Assembly: GCA_903888515.1 (NCBI GenBank)
Contig: CAISTY010000275.1
Location: 1 to 42,421 of the forward strand
Origin: Akkermansiaceae bacterium
Lineage (GTDB): Bacteria; Verrucomicrobiota; Verrucomicrobiia; Verrucomicrobiales; Akkermansiaceae
Length of the DNA stretch: 42,421 nt
Direction of reading: 5' to 3'
The notes under the pieces were generated by a model. The model worked only from the letters and a program-made list of their open reading frames with translations. It ran no database searches and was not told the DNA's origin. This document shows, one piece after another, positions 1-9,900 of this stretch. The position numbers and the translations under genes are program-made. The stretch's first letter is position 1. Each line of letters opens with the position of its first letter.

Positions 1-525
1 CAGCCAAAGCGGTGTCGGCGTTCGTGCCTCACTCTGCCACCGCACTCCATGCATTGGCACCGCCCAGCCAAAGTATGGAGTGCGGTGGGAAGCGCAGCGC
101 CACACCGCTTTGGCTGGAAAACGTGCCCTTATGCCAAAAACATCCAGCCATACCTAACAGCCACCGTCTGATCATCGCCATCCGTCCTCCACTGTGTGGT
201 GAGTGCAGGGGCCATGAGTTGCCTTCGCCCAGCCAAAGCGGTGTCGGCGTTCGTTCCTCACTCTGCCACCGCACTCCATGCATTGGCTTGCGCATGGGCC
301 GCGCAGGTATGGAGTGCGGTGGGAAGGGCGCAGCCCGCCACACCGCTTTGGCTGGAAAACGTTCCCTTGTGCCAAAAACATCCAGCCGTTTCTAACAGCG
401 CCATCTGAACATCGCCGTCTGTCCTCCACTGTGTGGGGAGTGCAGGGGCCATGAGTTGCCTTCGTCCAGCCAAAGCGGTGTCGGCGTTCGTGCCTCACTC
501 TGCCACCGCACTCCATGCATTGGCC
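1..525. repeat. Tandem array of nested palindromic repeat (2.3 units, 229-237 bp each)
   Basis: Three copies start at 1, 230 and 467. Each begins CAGCCAAAGCGGTGT and continues to CCACCGCACTCCAT (37-50, 266-279, 503-516). In units 1 and 2 both words return as reverse complements (75-88 and 102-116; 309-322 and 340-354), giving an outer stem of 15 bp around an inner stem of 14 bp. Spacers between units are also homologous (both carry ATGAGTTGCCTTCG near their ends). Unit 3 is cut after its left arms, near 525. All frames through it give low-complexity peptides of the ECGGK/ATPLW type that I recall as dispersed verrucomicrobial repeat translations, so no gene is called here. The window edge may hide more units. 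Confidence 0.85.
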
Positions 526-609
526 TCAGCAGTGCGGGTTGACACGGGTGGCGCTTGTCTCCATGTTCCGCCTGCGGCTCCATGCCGCGTGCATGCCCAG
601 CCACTCATT

Positions 610-1971
610 ATGATTTTCAAAAGCCTTTGTCGCCACGCCGGAATCGGCGCGAATTCCTATTTGCTGAAGACACGTGCCGCCAGGGTGGTGCTGGACGCGG
701 GGATGCACCCGAAACACGAGGGCTACGCGGCGGTGCCGCAATATCACTTTCTCGAAGAGGGCTCGGTGGACTCCATTGTCATCACGCATTCGCATCTCGA
801 TCATGTGGGGACACTGCCGGTTTTCCTGGACGAGCAGCCGCAGGCGCGGGTTTTTCTAACACCCGAGACCGCCGAGCTCGCGGCGGCCCTGCTGCACAAC
901 TCGGTGAACGTGATGCAGTCGAAACGCGTTGAACACGGCATCACCGAGTATCCGCTGTTCGAACATCGCGAGCTGGACCGGATCGTGGAGGCTTTCGAAG
1001 CACGCGGCATCGAGCGTCCGTTTGATCTCGATGCCGAGGGCACGATGCGCGCCACTTTCCACGACGCCGGCCATATTCTGGGATCGGTGGGAGTGACGAT
1101 TCAGGCGGCGGGCAAACGCGTGATGTATACCGGCGATGTGAACTTCGAGCACAGCACGGTTCAAAAGGCCGCGCTGTTTCCGCTAGAACCGGTGGACGCG
1201 TTGATTGTGGAAACCACCCGCGGCGAACAAGCGCGCGCGGCGGATTACGACCGCACCAACGAGGAGAACACCTTTGCCGAAGCGATTGCGCGGGTGCTCG
1301 CCCGCAAGGGGTCCGTGCTGGTTCCGGTGTTTGCGATGGGCAAGACCCAGGAGGTGCTGGCGATGTTGCATCGCTTCAAAACCGAGGGGCTCATCCCCAA
1401 TCACACCCCGGTATATATCGGCGGCCTGAGCACCAAGATGACACATATCTATGACCGCTTCAGCGATGTTTCGCGCCGTAATCTTCCGGGTTTCCGGTTT
1501 CTCAAGGATATGGAAATCCAAGGCAGCGAAAGGAAACGCAAGGGCCCCATTCCCTTCGGTTCGGGCTGCATCTATGCACTCTCCAGCGGCATGATGTCGG
1601 AAAAAACCGTGTCTAACATCTTCGCCCGGCAGGGCATCCTGGAAAACAAACGCCACGGCCTGTTCTTCGTCGGCTACGCGGACCCCGAGACGCCCGGTGG
1701 CCGCATCCGCATGGCGCATCCCGGCGACAGCGTGCTGCTGGATCCCGCCCATCCGCCGGTCCCGCTGCATTGCGAGATGCGCATCTTTGATTTCAGCGGG
1801 CACTCGACGCGCGACGCGATCGCCGACTACATCGTCAAGGTCCGGCCGAAGAAAACATTCCTCGTGCATGGCGACGACGGGGCGGTCGAATGGTTCCGCG
1901 CGGAAATCCAGCGGCGCTTGCCGGACACGCAGGTCATCGTGCCGATCCCCGGCGAGGAGCATGCGATTTGA
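610..1971 (+). CDS. MBL-fold beta-CASP metallohydrolase (RNA-processing exonuclease-like)
   Basis: The 453-aa protein has the metallo-beta-lactamase signature HSHLDH at residues 60-65, a second-metal His in DAGHILGS (about 155), the Asp of YTGDVN (176), and a beta-CASP half ending in SGHSTRD and FLVHGDD. This is the architecture of the YSH1/CPSF73-like and KH-less archaeal/bacterial RNA-specificity factors, which cut or trim RNA with two zinc ions; the substrate here is unknown. The reading frame stays open upstream through the palindromic repeat, but the start is set at the ATG at 610 because residues before it are repeat-derived and the family begins with this beta strand (MIFKSL). No clear Shine-Dalgarno is visible. 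It stands alone, 46 bp before the toxin-antitoxin pair. Confidence 0.85.
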   Translation: MIFKSLCRHAGIGANSYLLKTRAARVVLDAGMHPKHEGYAAVPQYHFLEEGSVDSIVITHSHLDHVGTLPVFLDEQPQARVFLTPETAELAAALLHNSVNVMQSKRVEHGITEYPLFEHRELDRIVEAFEARGIERPFDLDAEGTMRATFHDAGHILGSVGVTIQAAGKRVMYTGDVNFEHSTVQKAALFPLEPVDALIVETTRGEQARAADYDRTNEENTFAEAIARVLARKGSVLVPVFAMGKTQEVLAMLHRFKTEGLIPNHTPVYIGGLSTKMTHIYDRFSDVSRRNLPGFRFLKDMEIQGSERKRKGPIPFGSGCIYALSSGMMSEKTVSNIFARQGILENKRHGLFFVGYADPETPGGRIRMAHPGDSVLLDPAHPPVPLHCEMRIFDFSGHSTRDAIADYIVKVRPKKTFLVHGDDGAVEWFRAEIQRRLPDTQVIVPIPGEEHAI

Positions 1972-1987
1972 CCGCAGATAGCCTGTT

Positions 1988-2013
1988 CCTTACATTTTGC
2001 TTGCAAAGTAAGG
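1988..2013. promoter_or_regulatory. Imperfect palindrome, probable toxin-antitoxin operator
   Basis: CCTTAC and GTAAGG flank an inner TTTGC-TT-GCAAA dyad, with a 2-nt asymmetry. It ends 4 bp before the antitoxin start at 2018 and includes the AAGG that could serve as ribosome-binding site. AbrB-type antitoxins usually bind such dyads over their own promoter, so autoregulation is a reasonable inference. Confidence 0.5.
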
Positions 2014-2017
2014 CGCG

Positions 2018-2296
2018 ATGGTTGAGGATGCCTGTGTGTCAACGCTCACATTAACCAGCAAACGCCAGGCGACCTTTCCGGTACGCTTGTGCAAGGAATT
2101 GAATCTCAATCCGGGAGATGTCATTGAGGTGGAGCCCGCGCAATTGTCCGGCGAACGGGTATGGGTGCTGCGCCGACAGAAATCCGCATCCCGCCCATGG
2201 CTTGGATGCCTGAGGAACAAGACCAAGGTGCAGGATCATTGCATGGCAGCAGTCAGAGCCAGTATCGCGGCAGGGCGGGGGAGGAACGAGGGATGA
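2018..2296 (+). CDS. AbrB/SpoVT-type antitoxin (VapB-like)
   Basis: The 92-aa protein opens with a swapped-hairpin AbrB motif: LTLTSKRQATFPVRLCKELN, then a PGDVIEVE segment (about residues 9-40). The C-terminal half is basic, Gly/Arg-rich and likely the toxin-binding tail. It overlaps the PIN toxin start by ATGA (2293-2296), the usual translational coupling of such pairs, and a palindrome lies directly upstream. By family knowledge it represses the operon and neutralises the toxin. Confidence 0.8.
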   Translation: MVEDACVSTLTLTSKRQATFPVRLCKELNLNPGDVIEVEPAQLSGERVWVLRRQKSASRPWLGCLRNKTKVQDHCMAAVRASIAAGRGRNEG

Positions 2297-2685
2297 ATGT
2301 GGGGTTGGACACGTCAGTGGTGTTGCGCCTGCTGATAGGCAGGCCACCCGCACAGACGGCGGTGGCCTTTCTTGACGACCTCCAACGACGCGGGGATTGT
2401 GCGGTCGTCTCGGACCTGGTGATTTCAGAAGCCTACTTTGCCCTGCAATTCCATTTCAAAGTGACGAAAGCCGAAGCACTATCTTCCTTGGTTTTGCTGC
2501 TTTCGACAGGCGAGATTGCCGCTACGGGACAGTCCGGAAAAGTGCTCGCGCAAGCGGGGTTGGCGTCTGCCAAGCCTGGCTTTGTGGACCGCCTGATTCA
2601 CGCCCACTACACCGCCGCCGGAGGCACCATGGCAACCTTCGAGAAATCCGCCGGAAAATTGCCCAAAGTGACCGTGTTGAAGTGA
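2293..2685 (+). CDS. PIN-domain ribonuclease toxin (VapC-like)
   Basis: The 130-aa protein starts MNVGLDTSVVLRLL, with the first PIN acidic residue in LDTS, a second acidic residue in VISEAYFAL, and GFVDRLIHAHYTAAGG followed by TFEKSAGKL, matching the last acidic cluster. PIN toxins cut tRNA or rRNA with Mg2+. The start at 2293 was chosen over an upstream in-frame start (2161) because it overlaps the antitoxin stop and aligns with family N-termini. It ends 10 bp from the convergent FHA-MoxR gene, with no terminator visible between. Confidence 0.82.
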   Translation: MNVGLDTSVVLRLLIGRPPAQTAVAFLDDLQRRGDCAVVSDLVISEAYFALQFHFKVTKAEALSSLVLLLSTGEIAATGQSGKVLAQAGLASAKPGFVDRLIHAHYTAAGGTMATFEKSAGKLPKVTVLK

Positions 2686-2695
2686 GCGGTCGGCC

Positions 2696-4189
2696 TCATC
2701 TGTTATTCTGATAGTCCTTCTCGTCCGGTTCATGGACCTCCTTGAGCACCTGGGTGATGATGGTATCGACGTCCACGCCCTCGGAGTCGGCGGCGAAGTT
2801 GGTGAACATGCGGTGACGCAGCACCGGGAAGGCCGCGAGGCGCACGTCGTTGCAATTGACCACCAAACTGCCGCGCATCACGGCCCCGGCCTTGGCGGCG
2901 AGTAATAGATATTGGGTCGCCCGCGGACCGGCACCGCAATGGATCCACTTCTTCACCGCCTCGGGTGCCCGCGGGTCGTCGGGGCGGGTGGCGCGTGCCA
3001 GGCGGGTGGCGTATTTCACCACATGCTTGGATACCGGCAGGCGCCTGACGAGTTTCTGGAGGCGCAGGATTTCCTCGCTGGTCATGCGTTTTTTCAACAT
3101 GACGGTGCGGTCCGTGGTGGTGCTTTCGGCGATTTCCTCTTCCTCGGCTTCGCTCGGGTAATTGACACGCAGGCTGAACATGAAGCGGTCGAGTTGTGCT
3201 TCTGGCAGCGGATAGGTTCCCTCCTGTTCCAGCGGATTCTGGGTGGCGAGCACGAAAAACGGCGGGGCTAACGGATAGGTTTCGCCGGCGGCGGTGACGT
3301 GGGATTCCTGCATCGCCTCCAACAGGGCCGCCTGGGTCTTGGGGGGGGTGCGGTTGATCTCGTCGGCCAGCAGGATGTTGGTAAACACCGGTCCGCGGAT
3401 GAAGCGGTAGCTTTTGCGGCCGGACGCCTCGTCCACCTCTAACACATCGGTGCCGGTGATATCGGTGGGCATGAGGTCCGGGGTGAATTGGATGCGTCGG
3501 AAGCGCAGGTCGAGCACTTCCGCGAGGGTGCGGATCATCAGTGTTTTGGCCAAACCCGGCAGGCCTATCATCAGCACATGGCCGCGCGACATGAGTGCCA
3601 GCATGAGGCTGTGGAGAATTTCCTTCTGGCCGACGATGGCTTTGCCGATTTCCGCCACCACCCCATTCAGGAGAGGCACCAGGATGCGCAGTTGGGTTGC
3701 GGTTTCCGTTGCCGCCTGATCCACATGGGTCGCGGCATGCAGAGCGTGCCGGGCGGATTGGGGGGGATCCATGGTGGATGACGGAATGCCCGCGCCACCA
3801 TCCAGCACCACGGTGGATGATCCTGATGCAGGAGTTGCAGGATCAAGGTCACTGCGCGCCGGGGCAGGGGAGTCCGTGTTGTCGCCCGGATCGTCTTCCA
3901 ACACCATTATTTCGCTGGCGATCCTGATCTGGTCACCGGGCTGCAGCACACGCGGCCATTCGATGCGCTCGCCGTTGACATAAGTTCCGTTCATGCTGTC
4001 CAGATCGCGTACCGACCAAACGCCGTCATTCTCGGTCAATTCGGCATGGTGCCGCGAAGCGATGATTTCGGGTGCGAGCACGACGCGGTTGTCGTCGGAC
4101 CTGCCGATGGTGAGCGGCGGTGATACCAGAGGGATGCGGAAGTCCTTGTTATTGCCGGCGATGATTCTCAAACATTTATGAGTGCTCAT
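2696..4189 (-). CDS. FHA domain-MoxR AAA+ ATPase fusion
   Basis: The protein has 497 aa. Residues 1-100 are a forkhead-associated domain (GRS at 29-31, SRHHAE at 45-50, MNGTYVNG at 66-73), the phosphothreonine-binding fold. A Pro/Ser/Asp-rich linker (101-165) leads to a MoxR ATPase with Walker A GLPGLAKT (209-216), Walker B ILLADE (272-277), the conserved FTPDLMPTDITGTD and the sensor-like LATQNPLEQEGTYPLPEAQ. MoxR proteins act as chaperones that load or mature partner VWA proteins. It is the last gene of a minus-strand cluster and follows the 230-aa secreted protein by 12 bp. The FHA fusion implies control by Ser/Thr phosphorylation (inference). Confidence 0.9.
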   Translation of the reverse strand: MSTHKCLRIIAGNNKDFRIPLVSPPLTIGRSDDNRVVLAPEIIASRHHAELTENDGVWSVRDLDSMNGTYVNGERIEWPRVLQPGDQIRIASEIMVLEDDPGDNTDSPAPARSDLDPATPASGSSTVVLDGGAGIPSSTMDPPQSARHALHAATHVDQAATETATQLRILVPLLNGVVAEIGKAIVGQKEILHSLMLALMSRGHVLMIGLPGLAKTLMIRTLAEVLDLRFRRIQFTPDLMPTDITGTDVLEVDEASGRKSYRFIRGPVFTNILLADEINRTPPKTQAALLEAMQESHVTAAGETYPLAPPFFVLATQNPLEQEGTYPLPEAQLDRFMFSLRVNYPSEAEEEEIAESTTTDRTVMLKKRMTSEEILRLQKLVRRLPVSKHVVKYATRLARATRPDDPRAPEAVKKWIHCGAGPRATQYLLLAAKAGAVMRGSLVVNCNDVRLAAFPVLRHRMFTNFAADSEGVDVDTIITQVLKEVHEPDEKDYQNNR

Positions 4190-4201
4190 GATAGATATAT
4201 G

Positions 4202-4894
4202 TCAGGCTTTCGTGAGATCGATGATGCCGAGGTCGCGTGCCGTGCCGGCCACGCGCAAGCCACCGAGTGCCGGGAGATGGCGGTGGACGAGAAACGGGAT
4301 GCCTTTGAGGCGGGGTGTTTCTTCCCGATAGAGATGGCGGGTGCGCACCAATTGCCAGTCGTCGGAGGCTTCCCGCAGTTCGATGACCTCCAGGCGACGC
4401 AGGCAGGCGTTGATTTCCTCGCCGGATCCGCGGAGGATTTGTGCGTCGCGGATGCGTTCGGTGAAAACCAGCGCGACCTCTCCGTGGATGCCCGCCCGAT
4501 GTTTCACGTGCCGGTTGAAGAAGGAATCCGCCTTGGCCACGCCCTGGTCGAGGTGTTGCGCGCGGTCGCCCGGCAAATCCGCCGCGGCACCCAGCGCGAG
4601 GCCTTCGAACAACCGGTTGTCCTTGGTGACTAACAGCAAATCGAAGCGGCCCACCGGTAGTTGTTGGAAACGGAATCCCGCGCCATCCGGATTCAGCGTG
4701 GCGAGATAGACGCGGGTGCGGTCGCGCTCGACGGCGATGGCATGGGTCAGCACGGCACCCTTGACCTTGGCTGTGATGTCCCCCGTATCGGTGGTGAGAG
4801 GCCGGGTATAAATGCGGCCGGGGCCGTCGGCCAGTGTGAGCGGCGCGACGGCTGTCAGCATGACTCCCAACATGATCAGGGTTTTTCCGCCCAT
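4202..4894 (-). CDS. Secreted protein of unknown function
   Basis: The 230-aa protein has a short hydrophobic signal sequence ending near LTLADG (about residue 23). The rest is mixed alpha/beta without a motif I recognise; it contains a VYLATLNPDGAGFRF segment and several charged helices. Its 5' end overlaps the stop of the upstream gene by 19 bp; a second ATG at 4873, just after that stop, would give MLGVMLTAVAPL and is an equally good start. Position between a large periplasmic-type protein and FHA-MoxR suggests it belongs to the same envelope module. Confidence 0.7.
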   Translation of the reverse strand: MGGKTLIMLGVMLTAVAPLTLADGPGRIYTRPLTTDTGDITAKVKGAVLTHAIAVERDRTRVYLATLNPDGAGFRFQQLPVGRFDLLLVTKDNRLFEGLALGAAADLPGDRAQHLDQGVAKADSFFNRHVKHRAGIHGEVALVFTERIRDAQILRGSGEEINACLRRLEVIELREASDDWQLVRTRHLYREETPRLKGIPFLVHRHLPALGGLRVAGTARDLGIIDLTKA

Positions 4895-6927
4895 GTTTTT
4901 GCCGCTGCGGCGCGTTCGTGTTTTGGATAGTCCTTCACCAGTGTGTTCCAGATTTTCCTGGCTTCATCCTTTTTGCCGAGTTCATAGAGTGCACGCCCCT
5001 GCCAAAACAGCACGTCGATTTCCTCCGGCGAGCCGGGGCGCACCTTGAGGCATGTTTCGAGATCCTGCAATGCCCGCGACCACTCGCCGGCAAGAAACAT
5101 CACGCGCGCACGCCACAACAACTGGTCGCCCTCGATTTTGGCTGCCGGTCGCTGGCGCTCCCATGCATCGAGTCTCGCGCGTGCTTCATCGAGGTGGTTG
5201 CCGTTCACCAGGTCTTCAATGGCCAGTGAGTGGGAGCGGTCGATCACCGGCGCTTTTCCAGCAGCAGCCTCGGAGTTGGAAACGGCCTCGGCGAAGCAGC
5301 GCGCCGCATCATCAATCCGGCCGTTGAGCAGCTCGTAGTCGCCCAGGCGGATCACCGCCATGTTGGCAAGCGCCTTGTCGCCGCTCTTGCGCAAGCGTGC
5401 GGCCAAGCCGATCACCTGCGGGTCCTTGAGACCGAACACCCGCAGGTCGAGTTCTAACAAATCCGCGGTGTTGCCCATGGCGGAGCGTGCCGGTGGTGGC
5501 AGTCCGTTGAGTTTTTCGAGAGCGGCCATGGGATCGCGTTTGGCGGTTTCCCGGATGGTCATGGCCATCGCCGTGACCCACTTTCCCGCAGCGGGTTTTG
5601 CCACTGCCAGCCATGCTTCGGCCCAGCGGGCGGTGGTGGCTGCGGGTAGGAAGTCCTTGGCGAGCACGAAACCCGCCCGCCGCGCCGGTTCGGACAGGAT
5701 GGTGGGATCCTCCTGTTCCAGCAATTCGAGAAACTCCTTCAATTGAGGTTCCTGGTTGACGGATGCCGCTTCGATGGATCGCGGGATGACGAGCACATGC
5801 CGCCCCTCGATCAGGCGCAGGTTGTTGCGCAGGCGCAGCGTCACGCGCAGCGGGTCGAGGTTCATCCACAAGCGGCGGGTTTCGGGTCCCCGGGCGACAT
5901 GGCCATCCGGCCACAACCACTCTATCTGCCAGTCCGCGCCGGGGTTGGCGGTCGCACCCTTGACGCGCACATACCATTCACCGCCATATCCGAGATAAGA
6001 CCCTGCCTCTAACGAACATGCCGGCACTGGCGCTCCGTCGTGTGATTCGATCGCATCGGCCGTCACCTTGCCCGGATGCACCCATGCCTCGGGCGGCACG
6101 TTGCCGAGTTTGCCATCCTGTTCCCAGCCGAGCACCATGGCCGCCGGTGGATGGACAGTTGCATGGCAATACTCGACACTCACGGGTCCTTCAGGCACGC
6201 GCACACTCACCACCGGCACTTTTTCCGGATGGAGCGGCGGCGGATTGTTTTGCTGCCATTTGAGCGCCGCACGTCCGTCGATCATCACATAGGATACATC
6301 GTCGGAGAGCGTGTAAAACCGCAGGTTTCCAGCCACCTTGGTCTTCACCAGGCCGGTGTAGCGGCTGAGAAATCCAGCGGATTCACCAAACGGATTGTCG
6401 CCGTGAAATATCATCGGCACAAAGGCCGCGCCATCGATCGCCGGGGATTTTTTCCATGCCTCCTGCCAACCGCCGAAGGTCGCCACGCTCGCGCCATCCG
6501 GCAGCCGCCGGGTTTCTAACAACAAGCTCCGTTTGGCCGACCATGAGCGCATCCGCCGCGACGCGTTGCCACCGAAATAAAGAACCGCCGTCTTGCCTTC
6601 GGGCATGGATTGCGCGAGTAACAGCATGGAGCGGCCCACGCCGCGCCAAACCGGATCTAGTGCGATCTCCTTGCGGTCCGGTCCTAACAAAACCACGTCG
6701 CGCATGTCGGGCCGGCCGGCACCGAAATCCGGTACCTGGATTTCCCAGCCCGCCTCGGGCACGCCGGGCGCATCGCCGGCATGCAGCAGCACGCGATAGG
6801 GAGCGCCTACCGCCGCCCAATCCTTATCCTTGTCTGTGGGTGCCGCCAACACCACCGCAGGCACTAACAAAGAAACGATCCGACCGATCCGGCCAATCCG
6901 ACTGATCTGACTGACGTTCCCGATCAT
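4876..6927 (-). CDS. Secreted protein with C-terminal TPR-like repeats
   Basis: The 683-aa protein carries an N-terminal signal peptide (hydrophobic stretch IVSLLVPAVVLAAP, about residues 17-30). The central part is beta-rich (for example VSVRVPEGPVSVEYCHATVH and repeated Trp-containing strands). The last 150 residues form helical pairs resembling tetratricopeptide repeats (ALANMAVIRLGDYELLNGR; LFWQGRALYELGKKDEARKI, ending in KTWAEKP). TPRs point to protein-protein contacts in the periplasm. It overlaps the preceding 1201-aa gene by ATGA (6924-6927), so the two are translationally coupled. Function is not recognised beyond membership in a MoxR-linked operon. Confidence 0.75.
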   Translation of the reverse strand: MIGNVSQISRIGRIGRIVSLLVPAVVLAAPTDKDKDWAAVGAPYRVLLHAGDAPGVPEAGWEIQVPDFGAGRPDMRDVVLLGPDRKEIALDPVWRGVGRSMLLLAQSMPEGKTAVLYFGGNASRRMRSWSAKRSLLLETRRLPDGASVATFGGWQEAWKKSPAIDGAAFVPMIFHGDNPFGESAGFLSRYTGLVKTKVAGNLRFYTLSDDVSYVMIDGRAALKWQQNNPPPLHPEKVPVVSVRVPEGPVSVEYCHATVHPPAAMVLGWEQDGKLGNVPPEAWVHPGKVTADAIESHDGAPVPACSLEAGSYLGYGGEWYVRVKGATANPGADWQIEWLWPDGHVARGPETRRLWMNLDPLRVTLRLRNNLRLIEGRHVLVIPRSIEAASVNQEPQLKEFLELLEQEDPTILSEPARRAGFVLAKDFLPAATTARWAEAWLAVAKPAAGKWVTAMAMTIRETAKRDPMAALEKLNGLPPPARSAMGNTADLLELDLRVFGLKDPQVIGLAARLRKSGDKALANMAVIRLGDYELLNGRIDDAARCFAEAVSNSEAAAGKAPVIDRSHSLAIEDLVNGNHLDEARARLDAWERQRPAAKIEGDQLLWRARVMFLAGEWSRALQDLETCLKVRPGSPEEIDVLFWQGRALYELGKKDEARKIWNTLVKDYPKHERAAAAKTWAEKP

Positions 6928-9900
6928 GGCGAATCGAGCGTGCGGAAATAATCGTCCACCGGTTGTTGGAAGCCGGCGGGCACGGCGGTGTCCGCGCCGC
7001 CGGGCAGGCGTTTCTCGCCGACGAAGCGGCTGCCGGCGCCGTCTAACACTTTCAGGTCGCCGGTGGTGGCGCCATCGCCGAGTTTGCGCAGGCTTGCGAC
7101 GATGCGGCGATGGAGCGCTTCGTAATCCGCCAGACGGCCGCTTTGCAGGGCTGCGCGTGATTCGTCCATCAGGCGTGCCACTTCCGGCAGCGGGCCGGTG
7201 CGCAGATAGAACAAGCGGGCGGTGGCATAACTCTTGGCGGTTTGTTGGGCGAGCAGCGCCTGTTCGGCGGCCAGCGCATCTTTGAGGATCTGGTCGGGGG
7301 TATTGACCGGGCGCAGCGGCGCATCGCCGGTCATGCCCGCGCGTTTGCTGACCCCGCCGGCCTTGCCGCCGCCGGTGGCCTTGGCGTCCGCCGCCGGGCC
7401 GTCGTCCTTCACTTGTCCTTTTTGCATCGGGTCATTGGTGCGTCGGGCATCGGTCGCACTGCCCTCTAACCGGTCGGCGCGCTGGTTGACCATCTCGCCG
7501 CTTGACATGCCTTCGCGGCCGCCGCTGGAGCGACCGGTCTGCTCATTTTTGTTAGGCGGGGTATTGCCGGATTTGCCTTGGGCGTTGAAGCCCGGCATCG
7601 GTCCGTCGGCCACCTCCCAGCCGTTGGCGGGGTTGACCGCGAAGGCATTGTTAGAAGCCGCGTCCTGGACTTGTTCGGCGAGTCCTTCCTGTTCCTTGAG
7701 CAGGTCGCCTACCAAGTCGGTGAAGGCATCCGGCAGCGGGAGATTGGGGATTTCCGGCATTTCCGTGAGGTCGAAGTTTTCCATCAGCCACTTGGTGGTT
7801 TCATTTTTGTCGGGCAGCCACATTTCCATATCGGCGGCGGTTTGGGCGGCCTTTTCCATATCTTCCAGCAGGCTTTCCTCTTTCTGGACGGCGATCTCCG
7901 ACGGTTTCAATTCGCCCGCCGCCGCCTGCGCAGTATCCTGTTGGATGACATCCTCGTAGATTTTGGTGAGTTCCTCGCGCAGCTCGTTCATCGGCCGGAG
8001 GTCGGGAAACGCGTGCGCGTCGGTGAGCATCTGCTCTATCAACTTCGCGATCTCCGCTTTTTCCGCAGCCAGTTCCCCGGCCACCGCGACATCCTCCGGG
8101 CGGAATTCGTTTTTCGCTGCGAGAGCCTTGCTTTTTTCGACGACCGCGCGTTGTTGCTCGACCAGAGCGTCGAGTTTTTCGTGGATGGCGGCGGCAGTTT
8201 CCTTGAGGGATTCCGCCTTGTCGGCGGCACTGGACCGCTGTGAGTTGTTGAGCAGTTCCAGTACGCGGGCGAGGTCGACCAACACTTGTTTGCAGAGACC
8301 TGCTGCTACGGGAAACCGATCACCATCGATTTGTTCCGCGCTGCGGATCATCTGTTCATAAATTTTCGTTGTGCCCATCAAGGCGGCGGCCTTGCCCAGC
8401 ACCGTGCGGAAAGCCGCGTCGCCGATCGAGGCGCTCTGCGCACCGTCTGTTAGAGCCTGACGCACCACCCGTGACTCGTCGGCCAGCGCGTCCTGGTCTG
8501 CGGCCAGCGCCGCGCCCTCGCCCGCCTGTGCTTTCAAAACACGCCCGTGCAACGCCTTTTGCCGGTTGAACAAAGCCTCCACCCGGCCTATCAGATCGCG
8601 GATTGCCGCGCCGCCGGACTCATCCCGCAGGTCCGCGGGCAGGCTTTTCAAGCGGGCGAGGATGGCCGCCTCGAGGGCTTCGCCTTTGGCAAGCTGGCTG
8701 CGCCGATCAGCACCCTTGGCGGGAACCGCATCCCGCAAGGCCAGCACCGCCTGCGGCATCTCCCGGGCTAACAGTGCGGCTAGCACGTCGCGCCAGGCCG
8801 CCGACCCGGCAGGAGTGCCGGCTAACAATTGGCCGGCCGCCTCCTCGATGCGCAACTGGCGTTCCGCGAGGGTCGCCACATCTGCCAGATCGCTTTTTGC
8901 CGCATCCCGCAGGATCGCGCGGGTGGCATCCAGATTGGTTTGTTGGACCCGCAGCAGATCTTCCAGACTTCCCAACACCTCACCCTGACGGGATTCCGCG
9001 GCACGGCGCAATTCATCCGGAGTAACAATGCGCACCACCAGCATGCGCGACAAAGTACGGCCGGGTCCCGTGACGTCGTTGGCATCGCGGGCGCTCACGC
9101 AAAACCACGCTTCGTTTTCCTCGCTGCCAATCCATCGTGACAACTGGAGGTCCACGGATTGTTTGAAAGACGGCACGTCCGGCTTCCAGGTTTCGATCAC
9201 CCGTGCGTCGGGTTTTTCCGGCGTGCCACGGCACACCGCCACCTCGGCAAGCCCGTAATCGTCACTGGCTTCGAATGTCAGGCGTAGCGAGGCATCTCGT
9301 GTTAGCAACACTTCCTCCTCGCCGGTCGGATGGATCAGGCGGACGCGCGGGGCCTCGTCCGCTTTGATGGTGAAGTTGACACGCCCTTGATCCGTTAGTC
9401 CTGCTACATCCGTCCAGCGTGCGGTCCACGCGCGATTGCCTGTTAGACGCCCGGTGAGTTGCCATAACTCCGGCGTGCCTGCCGCGCTTGCCATGGCATC
9501 GTCATGATCCACTGACAGCTCTTTGATTCCGCGATCAAAAGTCCAGTCGAGGGTCACGTCGGAGCCATCCGGAACGGCGGGCCATGCCGTGCCATCCGGC
9601 ACCTTGATGGTTGGCAATTTCGTGTAGACCGGTGGCTTGATGGTGAGTTGACGGGCCACCACCTTGGCCGGGACTTGCACCTCGATGCGCCGCTCGAAGG
9701 ACCGCGCATCGCCGGCTTCAAATTGATAGTGCCCGCTATCGGCCCACTTGCAATCGACCGCCCATGCCATCGTTTCGCCAGTCCGTTGCACGACGTGGCG
9801 GATTATACTGCCATCGTCCTTGGTGACCACCAGCCAGACTTCGGCCGGGGCCACGCCCGCCAAAGTCACCCGCATGGTGAGCAGCGTGCCGCGCGCGACG

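Noticed and set aside
433..609. N-terminal extension of the beta-CASP protein
   Set aside because: These residues come from the palindromic repeat and do not fit the family N-terminus; the ATG at 610 does.
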